A DNA stretch of 64,000 nucleotides from Benincasa hispida (lineage: Eukaryota > Streptophyta > Magnoliopsida > Cucurbitales > Cucurbitaceae), in NCBI RefSeq assembly GCF_009727055.1, contig NC_052354.1, positions 55,279,573 to 55,343,572 of the forward strand, given 5' to 3'. The notes beneath the pieces were generated by a model. It saw only the letters and a program-made list of their open reading frames with translations. It was not told the DNA's origin and did no database searches. The position numbers were made by a program, and so were the translations under genes. Positions within the stretch are counted from its first letter, which is position 1. The number at the start of each line of letters is the position of its first letter. Positions 38,094-49,654 of this stretch are shown here, in pieces.

Positions 38094-41000
38094 TCTGCTC
38101 TATGTGTTTGCCACGTCTGTGACTCCTGGGCTCCTTGGAGTTCGTCACAGCACCACTATTGTCACAATAGAGGGTGATGGGTCTAGACATATCTGGAACA
38201 ACTTTCAGCTCTGTCAGGAACTTCCTGAACCAAACGGTCTCCTTAGCAGCTTTGCAAGCCGCTACATACTTGACCTTCATCGTTAGAGTCAGCGATGCAC
38301 CATGCTTAGTGTTTTACCACACTACAGCTCTTCCGTTAAGAGTAAAAACTGACCCTAAAGTGGACTTCTGAGAGTCTTTATCAGTGTGAAAGTCAGAAAT
38401 CCATGTATTCAGTAAGGATCAAATCCCCAGTTCCATACACAAGCATGTAGTCCCTTGTTCTTCGAAGATACTTGAGGATGTTCTTAACTGTGGTCTAGTG
38501 ACCCTGGCCTAGGTTAGGCTGATACCTATTGACTATTCCCACAGCAAAGCAGATGTCTAGCCTAGTGCAAAGCATCGCATACATCAAACTGCCAACGACA
38601 GATGCATATGAGACCCGTTTCATCTCCTCAACCTCTTGAGGCGTCTTAGAACACATTTCCTTAGACAAAGTAACTCCATGCCTGAATGGTAGTAGATCCC
38701 TTTTAGAGTCTTGCATCGAGTATTTGAGCAACATCTTGTCAATATATGATGCCTGAGACAATGCTAGCACTTTGTTCTTACGATCCCGAAAGATTTGTAT
38801 ACCTAGAACAAACTGAGTCTCTCCCAAATCTTTCATTTGGAATTGGGTCGCTAACTAGTTCTTAACTGCAGTCAGTAGTCCTATATCATTTCCAATGAGT
38901 AGGATATCGTCTATATACAACACTAAGAAAACTACTGAACCGTTGACAATCTTCTTGTAGGCATAAGGCTCATCAATGTTTTAGTCAAAGCCGTGTGATT
39001 TGAACGCAGTATCAAATTGAATATTCCAAGATCGAGATGCCTGTTTTAGCCCATAAATGGACAGATTCAGTTTGCAAACTTTTTGCTCTTGACCTTGGGC
39101 AATGAATCCCTCGGACTGCACCATATAAATGGTCTCCTCAAGATTGCCATTCAGAAAGGCCGTCTTGACGTCCATTTGCCAAATCTCATAATCATAATAA
39201 GCGCATAGGAAGATGCGAATCGACTTCAAGATGGCAACAGGCGAGAAAGTCTCCTCATAGTCGACTCCCTCCACCCGGGTGTAACCTTTTGCCACAAGTC
39301 GAGCCTTCAAGATTTGCACTTTCCCATCGGCACCCCGTTTTCGACTGTAGATCCATTTACAACCTATAGGTCTTACCCCATCAGGCTGATCTACAAGATC
39401 CATACTGAGTTGAAGTACATTGACTCCATCTCGAGATCCATGGCTTTGACCCATTCATCCCGGTCAACATCCTCCATTTCCTTCTAATAAGACAAGGGAT
39501 CCTTAACGTCGCCATCGGCTACCATAGCCAGGATTTTTGTGAAACTCAGATAGTGAACGAGAGGGTTCGAAAACTTCACCCACTGCATCGAGGTTCTTTC
39601 AACTCTTGAGGTGGAACCGACTACCAGATGAACTATCATCAACAACTTTTGCTAATGAAGCAGGCTCTTTAACAACTCTTGTTGAAGTTTCAGTTAGTTT
39701 CGTTGGAAAGCCTACGTAACAGACTTACTAGGTGGATTGTGCTCCCTAAATATTTCATCTCCTGGAATGTAACGTTCGTAGAAACAAACACCCTATTTTT
39801 TTTACGGATCATAAAAGTAACCCCTCGTGTACATTTGGGGTAGCCTACAAAGAGGCACAACCTCGACCGTGGTTCCAATTTCTTTGGATTGCCTCAAGCA
39901 CATGTGCTAGGCAACCTCATATGCAGAAGTGACGTAAACTAGCTTTACGCCCGTTCCACAACTCTAGAGGTATTCTCACAACACTCTTGGATGGAATACA
40001 GTTGAGTATATATACCACAGTCTCCATTGTAAAACCCCAAAACGAGTCCTGTAAGGAAGTGTAACTCATCATTGAATGAACCATGTCTAACAAGGTTCTG
40101 TTTCTCTTATTCGTTACACCATTCTGCTGAGGTGTACCCAGCGCTGAGAGTTGGGAAACGATTCCATGTTCTATCAAATAGTCCTAGAACCCCGAATCCA
40201 AAAAATCTCCACCTCGATCCGATCGAAGTGTCTTAATTCGTTTATCCAATGCATTTTTAACTTCAGCCTTGAACTCTCTGAACTTTTCAAAGGATCCAGA
40301 CTTCCATTGCATCAGATAAACATACACATACCTAGAGTAATCATCAATAAAACTGATAAAATAATCATAGCCTCCTCTGGCTCGCACATTCATAGGACCA
40401 CAGAGGTCAGAATGTACTGATCTAGAGGCTCTATGGCTCGATAAACTTTTCCAGTAAAAGGTCTTTTAGTCATCTTACCCTCAAGGCAAGATTCGCACAC
40501 CGGTAAAGAATTTTCTTCTAACTGACTTACAAGGTCATTCTTCACCAACCTCTCAATCCTATTGAGATTGATGTGCCCTAGTCGAAGGTGCCAAAGTTGG
40601 GCATTTTCTTTTGGAGAAACACGTTGACGTTTATTTTGAGTTACGACAGTTTCAAACATCTCTATGTTATGGAGGGAACTGAATGCTAACAGCCTTAGCA
40701 CATACAAGTTATTTTCCAGTTTTGCTGTACAAATTTCTACTCCATCTTTATGAATAAACACTTTATCCACGTTAAACTGAAGAGTATATTTACATTGTAA
40801 CAAGCACTTTACAGAATTAAGTTCCTTTTCAACTCAGGAACTATAAATGCATCTTTTAAAATAAGAAATCTATTATGTAAAGTCAACTGGATTCCTCCCA
40901 CTGCCACAGTTGAGACGACGTGCCTGGTGCCTACTCGCATCGTCATCTCACCAGCTTCCAGCTACCGCCAGGATCTAATCCTCTGAAAAGAAGAAGAAAC

Positions 41001-41130
41001 ATGATTAGTGACGTTTAAATCAATTATCCAGGCAGAATCATCATTCTCCACTAAACAAGTTTCTAACACCAGTAAATCACATTTACCTTTGTTCGCCTAG
41101 CCATTTTAAAACCGCTGCTGAAAAATGAAC
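38094..41130 (-). pseudogene. Minus-strand Copia pol (protease, integrase, RT, RNase H)
   Basis: From right to left on the minus strand: a protease relic WIIDLNVTNHV (DSG-type motif mutated) and PELKRNLI; pre-integrase LWHLRLGHINLNRIERL with CESCLEG; integrase DDYSRYVYVYL, LRSDRGGDF and GTPQQNGVTNKRNRTLLD, where the catalytic Glu of NGVxE is Asn; VGYPKCTRGV; RT KARLVAKGYTRVEGVDYEETF, QMDVKTAFLNGNLEE, YGLKQASRSW and LYIDDILLIGND; then LPFRHGVTLSKE; and RNase H YCDNSGAVTNSKEPRSHRRG ending at the LTR 2 junction. Frameshifts near 40390 and stops near 40180, 38970 and 38870 kill it. No gag was found. Confidence 0.85.
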
Positions 41131-42479
41131 AAAATCTTATAAGTCTTTGCTTAAACCACATTTTAACATAAATTAGTTTTAGCAAAACAGTTTTTAAGTA
41201 CCCTGAGTGATAAGACTTCTATTTTGCAATGATGTCCCAGCGAGGCAGAACAAACGCCACCAGTGGGCTGATCAAATTCCCCTTCACTGGGATGAGACAC
41301 TCTCAACCATTAGGCAGAACCAACTCTTAGAACTGAACCTAACAGCCACCATTTGTTTGGTCCAGAACAGTTAACCCTTAACAATTCTGCATAAGCGTAA
41401 CCCCTCGTTTTCAGCTCCAGAGTCTCGCCCTAATGCGCCCACTGTAGGGAAAAAGTAGATTAGGACAAGAGCCTAAGTAACCTTATCCTATATAGGAGAT
41501 CAAATAAAGAAACGCACAAAACTGCCATCTTATAGGGGGACACTCCCAGGGTGCCTCGAGACATTGCGCAGAAATGTTATTCAACCTAACGAGAGAGACC
41601 GTGGGATTCCACTCCCACTTAGTATGAACATTCTCTCCATCCACCTTGATATTGACCTACCCAAACAACATCCTCTAGGGGGACACTCCCAGGGTGCCAC
41701 GAGGCCGAGAATAGATCTCACGGTGTGGACAATAAAGAGAGAAATCCGAGAGGTTTAAATGAAGCATCAAATGCTCCAAGTACCTTCTACTGAATGTTCT
41801 ACCTAAGGGTTCATTAACCTAGACAATCCGGCTACTGATTTTAGTCTAAGTCATTTTAATCCGCTCAAAAACAACTTTTGTCTTTGAAATGAAACAAGTT
41901 CAAGTAGTCATATTAAACTCTTTAATGGACTATCCTTAACCTTGCATGCATGCATTAAATCTATCTAATTCACCTTTCTAGGTAGGTTCCCAGGTAGGGG
42001 TGTTCCGTTTCCATCACCTTAAATACCCCAACCTAGATAGAACCTACCTTAGACAAAAGGTCCTTTATAGATATATTTGCTACACTTTAACATTTTATTA
42101 GTTAATTTAATCCCATTAAACTGATTAAAAGATTAAAGCCTAAGGTTGCTAATCATATTAGAACCGTGATCTTAGGTTCATCTCAATCAAGCTTTAAAAC
42201 ATTTTTAAAACCATGATTTAAACCTAAGTTCGCACATACATCTTTCTTATTGATTTTAGTTCTAATTTCCTTATAACCATTATAAAAGAAACAACTAAAA
42301 CCACAATGCCACACAATGAGGTATTTATAACACTTATATATGTAACCTATGTGTCATGCTTCAAGCAATGTCTGGTCATTACTAGACATAACTTTTATAT
42401 ACAAGTAATGAACTAAACACACATGCTCCATATACCCTTATACTATACACCCTTACCAGTTGAAGAACCTCTCTCCATA
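41131..42479 (-). other. Non-coding internal part of the minus-strand Copia
   Basis: No gag is recognisable. A 23-bp string, GGGGGACACTCCCAGGGTGC plus flanks, occurs twice as a direct repeat (about 41534 and 41679). I could not find a primer binding site complementary to initiator tRNA between here and LTR 3, so the 5' junction of this element is unclear. Confidence 0.4.
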
Positions 42480-44139
42480 GCAAATTTGTTCTCTCCAAGT
42501 GAACAGGTGCTCTCGCTCTCGCTGGAATGTCAAGCAATCATTCACCAACACCCAGTCATTTACTCACGAACGAACTCTACATGAACAAAGCAAAGATGTG
42601 GATGACACCACCACTTGGAACCCTCGATATTCTTAGTGTGAAAATCCAAAGAGTGGGCTCTGTTGGAATTTGGTAGAGGAAGGAGGATATGAAGATCGTA
42701 TACAACGATCAAGCAAGTGGGAGAAGGGCAGGGTCCATCGTATAGATTGTGTTTGATCGTTTAGAAGAAGTACACGATCGCCTAGTAAATAGGTTGCAAT
42801 CGTCTATACGATCGTTTAGTAATCACTCGGGTGCTAGACGATCGTTTAGTAAAACGTAGGTGATCGTTTAGAAGAAGTGCGTGTGTATATGATCGTGTAG
42901 TAACTTCGAACTATCGTATAGTCTCTCAGTTAGCTAAACGATTGGCAGTATACACTATACATGAGCAAATTACGCGATATTTTGCAAAAATGAAAACGAT
43001 TTTCATTTTATTCTTCAGTTACGAAAACTGAATCAAACCTCTCACTAACACCCAAAAGCTGATTCTCACCTTGAATCCATTGAGCTACCAAGAGGACCTT
43101 ATGGACCTATGGCTCGAAGCTCCAACGGTACGTTAATAGCTAACTAAACTCTTTAGCCACAAGATCCACCATCCGTTAACTGCCAGACATTCCACTAAAG
43201 ACCGACAGCTGAACTATTCCAGATATATTTCTGTGTCCATCAGATATAACCAATCAACAGTACGATAATCCTTCACAGATGCTCGTAAATACAGTTGGGC
43301 CAATTTACCGTTTTACTATTGTAGTTACATCTAACTCCTTAAGTACCACTGATCCCTCTAATGAATAATACAACATAGTCCTACTATGTATGAATACCTC
43401 TCGGACCATGAGAAGGTGTGTGGCACCATATCCTTCAAGTCCCGGGATCAGCTCTTAAGGGAGCAATCTATCTAATTACCCCTACTTCGGGGAATGAGTG
43501 AATTTCATTTTGTGTAGCTGAGTTCCCAGCTCCCAAATCAGACGAGTCCCCAAAGTGGTAGGTTTGAATTGGCGACTTGGCAACTAGCACCCATGCAAAT
43601 CAAAGGACCGCTTTCAAAGACAGGAGTTCCCAACTCACTCAAGATTGAGGTCATGTTACCTATGGTCATCCTAGTGAAGTAAAGTCTCTGTCACGATCGG
43701 CATTATATAACGAGACGTGAACACTTCGTGGTTAGGTCTTATACAAACTTTTTGTATAGGACGCCCCCGCTCGCATCTTCCCACATGAATGATCAGGATC
43801 AAACCATTTATAGCAAGTCACAACACTTATAACTAATTTACAAAGTGGGCCACATCCGTAGCGTTACCAGGATAAGGTTTCCCTCCTTCATCCATATACT
43901 ATAGACCATTTTGGATATCACTTAAGACATGATCCACTTGTATATCACCACATACATGCTTAAGTTACATAATGACAATTAGAGATTTTAGTTTATTGGT
44001 TTGTGGTAAAGCAAATAAAACATCCAATGGTCAAAGACAAGTAGTGAAGAAAATATCATATATTATACATCACAAGCGTTAGTTCAAAACTGTTTTTACA
44101 AACTACAGGACACGAGAGTTTAGGGCATTATCCCCAATA
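42480..44139 (-). repeat. Minus-strand Copia LTR 3
   Basis: On the minus strand it starts TATTGGGGATAATGCCC at about 44139, one base off the expected TGTTGGGGATAATGCCC. It pairs with LTR 1 by close similarity over about 1 kb. The left limit is approximate. It contains a cluster of CGATCGTTTAG-type words at about 42740-42930. Confidence 0.65.
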
Positions 44140-44913
44140 AATATGAGAGAAAACATAATTGAATATGATTCAGTTGTAAGGTTAAATTAAATATGTGATA
44201 TTTAATTTAATGATTAATTAATTATTAATATAAATTAAATTAATTAAATTAAAACTATAGGTTATGAGAGAGGAATGTATTAGAATATGATTCTAATGCA
44301 CATTCAATTAAATATGAGATATTTAATTGTTATTAATTGATTTGATTAATTAATAATTATTTGATTTATTTTAATAAATTATATTTTGATTTAATTTATT
44401 TTTTAAATTAAATGAATTTATCGTTATTTAATTAAATAAACTAAATTTGATTTAATTTATTGGTTAAATAAATAATGAATTGATTTTTTTGTTATAACAG
44501 ACTCCCCAACGTGGGGAGTTATATGGAAGTGGGAGAGAGGTCTTCTCCCAACTTCCCCCTCTCTCTAGTCAGTTATCACTGTATCATAGAAGAAAAAAAG
44601 TGATACGTAGGATTTTCTCTCTTGGTCTCTGGCTTTCTAAGAGTTTTTCTTGGAAGAAAATTCCCTCCAAGGATCCCACCTCCTTCTACCTCACTAGCCC
44701 AAGGAGAATATTGGTGAAACCATTTTGGTGGTGTTCACTTGATTTGCAGTAGATGAATCAAGATCGTAGATCCCAAAAGTTGGTGAAGCCCTCTAGAGTC
44801 GTCAACAAAAGTAAGGAATTCTAAATTTTATTTTCTCTATTAATATGTTATTAAAATCTGAAAATGGTCTGGATGTTTTTCCGCTGTGTTTGGGATTTCA
44901 ATCCAGCAATATG

Positions 44914-45475
44914 ATCATTAAACTACCGTTAAGAACACCTTCAAGTATCTTTGAAAAATAAGGGACTATAGGCTTCTGTATGGTGCCAAGGATCTGATCC
45001 TTATAGGATACATTGACTCTGATTTTCATACCAATATTGATTTACTTGATTCAAGTAAATCAATTTTGGGATCGGTGTTCACTTTAAATGGAGGAGTATA
45101 AAACAAAGTTGTATTGCTAACTCCACCATGGAAGAGGAGTACGTAGCTACATGTGAAGCAACGAAAGAAGTGGTGTAGCTTGGGAATTTCTTAATTGATT
45201 TGGAAGTAGTTCCAAATATGCATTTGTCTATCATACTTTATTGTGATAACGTGGAGCAGTTGCTAATTCGATAGAACCGAGAAGCTATAAGCCCGGGAAG
45301 CATATCGAGCGCAAGTACCATCTTATCAAAGAGATAGCATACCGAGGAGACGTGATCAACATGAAAATCGCCTCATAAGACAATTTAGCTGATCCGTTTA
45401 CAAAGGCCCTCACGACTAAAGTGTTCGAGGGTTACCTAGTCGGACTAGCACTACGAAACTTATAAATCTAGGGTA
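44914..45475 (+). pseudogene. Copia-2 RNase H, continuation after the solo LTR
   Basis: Directly after the second ATATG the Copia-2 frame resumes: RDYRLLYGAKDLILIGYIDSDF, then SILGSVFTLNGGV, then decayed pieces of the TMEEEYVA.CEATKE, YCDN and KHIERKYHLIKE blocks and DPFTKAL. Several frameshifts and stops are present. Together with 31323-34043 it forms one element. Confidence 0.75.
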
Positions 45476-45560
45476 GGTGGGAGAATTCATGGGTATCTGA
45501 TGGCCTAGTTTATTGTATTTATATTTTATTCTCTCATACTCAACATTGTATATATGTAAC

Positions 45561-47525
45561 TTTTGGGTTTTATGTTCTAAAACTCGTAGTTCGTAAACAA
45601 TAAACTTATTTTATTGATCAATAAAGATGTTATTTAAGTATTGATTCAAGAAATTTATTTTTGAATGTATGAATTATTCATTTCATTTTAGAAATAATTG
45701 AAGTCCAATAAACTAAAGATCCATGGTCATTACATTTTTGTTTGAACTTTATATGGAGACATAAGAGTAAATCAAGTTCGAGTAAATAGCCAAAACAGTC
45801 TATAGTATACGACTAAGGTTGAGTACCTTATTTTGGTAACACTATTGGATGCGACCCACTTTGTAGATGTTACAATTTTTGTAAAGTACTACAAACAAAG
45901 TGATCCTAATTCGTTCATGTGGAGACATACGAGTGGGGGTGTCCTATGCAAAGAGTTTGTATAAGATCGGATGAAGAGATTAGTCACTCTTACTTTATAA
46001 CATTGTTTACTGTTTAAGACTGACTATTTCAAAGCAATGACCTAGGTAACTTTACCTTAATCCTGAGCTAACTATGAACATCTGTTTATTTAGGATTATC
46101 ATAAGATTTGCATGGATGAGGGTTGACTCAACAGCAACGACTCAATAAGTCTTCTATTTCAAAGGTAAGACTAGGTAAATAGTTGGGAACATAGGATGCA
46201 AGATGGAACTCACTCCTACCTACTTTTAGGGATAGTAGAAAGGTTGTTCCCCTAAGTACTGACTCCGGGTCTTGAACAAAGAGCCCCACCCACTCATTTT
46301 CCTGAGAAGAATTTGGTTTGCTGATTGGATCATAAACTAATTGTTCAATAGATGATCAGTGGAACTTAAAGAACAAGAGATAATCTCGGGAGTAAAACAG
46401 TCATTGACCCAACCATTATTATGAATAACCTGTGAATGGTTAAGTTACTAATTAAGGTTATATCGAGTGGATACAATTATATCTATAGTGAGAGAAGTAC
46501 AACTACTAAGTTTTAGTGGAGTGCCCCGGTAGTTAACGAATGTTGATCAGTTCGGTTTAAAAAGTATAGCCAATTAATCTTAGAACGTTGGAGCTCATGG
46601 TTAGTAGGTCCCCCTACTAGCTCACAAACGGATTAAACCTTAGAATAGAGTGATGAGTTAATTTGAAATGTTCAAATTCGAAATTAGGAAATTAGTAATT
46701 ATATGCGATATAATTACATGTTTAATTATTGAATTAAACAAAATTGGAGAATTGAATAATATTTAAATTCGATTTAAATATTAATTACATGAATAGGGAT
46801 TCATGGTTGTGGTATTAGTGTTTAATTAATTTAATATTTGATATTANTTAATTAATTTAATATTTGATATTAAATTAATATAATTAATTATTAATTTTAT
46901 TTAAAAATTAATTATTGAATTAATTTTTGGTAAAATTAATAATATTTCAATTTAATTAATGAATTAACACTGAAATTTGGTTTTAATTTTGAAAAGAATT
47001 TAAAAAAATTAAAAGAAAATTTGATTTGGAAAAATCCACTAAAAGTGGGACTTTCCCACTTGCATGAACACCTATTTCTCACTCAAATCTTGAAGTAGGA
47101 GGTGTCTACTTCATGTTATTTTTTAAGTGCATGTTGAATAGATAAAAGCTGAATACTTCAACTGAGTTATTGGGATGCAAGATAAAAAATTTCACGATTT
47201 AGAAGTTGAAGAAGAAGTGTTCTTCTTCCTTGAGCTAGAAAAAAAAAATAGAAAGTGGCTTCTCCAAAATTCTCCTTAAATTCAGCTTGTTTTGATTCCC
47301 ACAAGTCAATCTAAAGTCCAAGATAATAGTAGAGAGGATCAAGGGCGGTCTACTACATGTTTGGATTGTAGATTGAAGCTGAATTTGAAGTTCAAAGTCT
47401 TCAAAAATGAGTTTTTATGAAACCCTCTTTTTATTTTGTGAATATGCATCATTTGATGCTAAAATTAATGAATTAGAGTGCTTAATGATCATGAATTCTT
47501 CCGCTGACTGCTTGCTAACTCCAAT
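45561..47525 (+). repeat. Copia LTR B (3' LTR of Copia-2 or part of an LTR pair)
   Basis: Starts TTTTGGGTTTTATGTTC (TG degraded) and ends in CTTCCGCTGACTGCTTGCTAACTCCAATA near 47525, about 1.97 kb. Landmarks shared with LTR A and LTR C include ACTCGTAG, GCGACCCACTTTGTA and GGAGACATACGAGTGGG. It contains the single N at 46847. Confidence 0.7.
46847..46847. other. Assembly gap (single N) inside an exact duplication
   Basis: The one ambiguous base sits between two copies of TTAATTAATTTAATATTTGATATTA (about 46822-46846 and 46848-46872). This looks like a scaffolding join where the two contig ends overlap and were not merged. Confidence 0.85.
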
Positions 47526-47561
47526 AGTAATCCCACTAGAGTTTTAGTCCAAGTGGGAGTT

Positions 47562-49650
47562 TGTTGGGTTGTATGTCCTAAAACTCGCAACTTGTAAACA
47601 TTAAACATATTCTATTTTGTAATAAAGATGTTAATGAGGTATATTAGTAAAATTGTTATTGAATATGTAAATTTCACTAGTAAAAATCTAAATCCAATAA
47701 ACTAACGAACCCCTAACTATAGTATGAATATTTGAACTTTATATAAAGACATAAAAGTGGATCAAGTTTGAGTATATAGCTAAAACGGTCTATAAATATA
47801 AGGATAGGGCTGGGTACCTTATCTTGGAAATACTATGGATGCGGCTCACTTTATATATAATACAAATGATATGATTTTGAATTGTTCATGTAGAGACATG
47901 CGAGTGGGGCATCCTATGCAAAAGATGTTTGCATAAGACTAGACCACGAAATAGTCACTTTTCTTTATAATACAATTTACTATTAAAACTGATTGTTTCA
48001 ATTCGATAACCTAAGGTAACTCAATCTTAATCCTGAGCTAACTATGAACTCTTATTTATTCGGGATAATCCTTTAATTTTCATGAGTGAGAGTGGCTTAA
48101 TAACACTGACTCAATAAGCCTCCTATTTTAGGGGTAAGATTGAGTAGAGAGCTAGAGAGTTGGGGACATAGTCCTGCAAGATGGAATTCACTCCTACCCG
48201 ATTCCAGGATTAGTAGATAGGTTGTTCCCTTAAGTATTGACTCCTAGTCTTAAACAAGGGGCCTCGCGCTCTCTATGACTGAGAGGGACTTGGTTTAGTG
48301 GTATGACCACAAACCAATTGTTCATTACTGGATCAATGGAGACTTAAAGAGTAAGATGTATTACAAGGATAAAATGGTAATTTTAACCCATATGTAATTA
48401 CGAACAACCTATGAAGGATCAACTTATTAATCATGGTTAAATCATGTGGACATAAATGTATCTAAAATGAGAAGAGTATAACTACTAGGCTTTAGTGGAG
48501 TATTCCAGTAGTTAACGTATGTTGGTTAATTAGGTCAAGAGTTTAACCGATTAATCTCGAATCATTGGAGCTCATGATCTGTATGTCCATTAGGTTCCTT
48601 TACTAGCTCATATCGAACTAAACCTTAGAACAGTATGACGAGTGAGTTTGAAGTATTCATATTCAAATTAGAGAATAAGCATTAAATATATGCGGTATAT
48701 TTAACAGTGTATCATTCAATTGGGAATTGATAAAGAGAGAGTTGGAGATATTTAAATAAGACTTAAATATCAAAACTATGAATAAGGATTCATCAGGATT
48801 AATGTTTGATTTAATAATTGTAAATTAAATTAATTAAATTGTTTAATTATTTATCTAATATTAATTTAATTTAAAATTAATTTTGAATTAAATGGAATTA
48901 ATCAAAGATGGTCAAAGTCAAATGTTGACTTCACTAAGCTTTGAAGGTCAAAGGTCAAAAGTGACTTCACTAAGTGGGAAATTCCAAAATTAGTTTTGAA
49001 TTAAAATTTGATTAAAGTCAAAGTTGACTTCAAAATAGTCAAAAATCAAAATATTGACTTCACTTAGTGGAAAGATCCAAGAATGGGTTTTAGTGGAAAA
49101 ATCTAGCTTTTAATGAATTAATGAGTAATTCATTTGGTAAAGTATTGATTTCACAAAATGGCACTTATCCCGCTAAATTGAATGCACTTTGAAGTGTTGA
49201 AATTTGGTTAACCCAATTTTGCATGAATTGCATGTAATTGCTCTATAAATAGGATGCATTCATAGAGATGAAAACTTCTTGGCCATTTGATGAATTTCAA
49301 TTTAGTTGAAAACAAATTTTTCTTGGCAACTTAGAGATTCTAAAAGAGTTTTAGAAATCAAGTCCTCAATTCTATCTCAATTTCTATACTAAATCCATCC
49401 CTATTTTAGTCACTCACCGGATCCCACCATCCTGCTCTAAGGCTGGAGAATAATCAGGAAGACTCTCGTGGTGGTTCACAGCCAAATTGTGATGAGATTG
49501 GAGTGGAATTGATGGTCAATTTGAAGCTACAAAGGTTGTATTCTCTAACTTTTCTTTTACATTTATTTGCATGCTTATTCCTAATAAATTAGCATAATTA
49601 GAATACTAAAGATTCGTTTGACTTCTGTGGTGCATGTGCACATTCCAACA
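47562..49650 (+). repeat. Copia LTR C
   Basis: Starts TGTTGGGTTGTATGTCC and ends CACATTCCAACA, 2089 bp. It is preceded by a polypurine tract (AAGTGGGAGT, 47551-47560). Only 36 bp separate it from LTR B, so it forms with B an element whose interior is almost gone, or it is a second insertion. The Copia-1 frame resumes right after it. Confidence 0.75.
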
Positions 49651-49654
49651 TAAA

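Larger units (their letters stand above)
34049..44908 (+). mobile_element. Solo LTR (family 'TGTTGGGTTTTATGTCC') split by minus-strand Copia DNA
   Basis: It starts TGTTGGGTTTTATGTCC at 34049 and ends TTTCAATCCAGCA at 44908. It is bounded by the 5-bp direct repeat ATATG (34044-34048 and 44909-44913), an exact target site duplication. Removing it rejoins the Copia-2 pol frame (SRFQSNSGYDH). The left part runs to about 34862 and the right part from about 44140. The middle is occupied by minus-strand Copia LTRs and pol. Related LTRs lie at 45561 and 47562. Confidence 0.8.

Noticed and set aside
41564..41758. 64-codon ORF in the Copia leader
   Set aside because: No similarity to gag or pol; antisense to the element and spanning the direct repeat.
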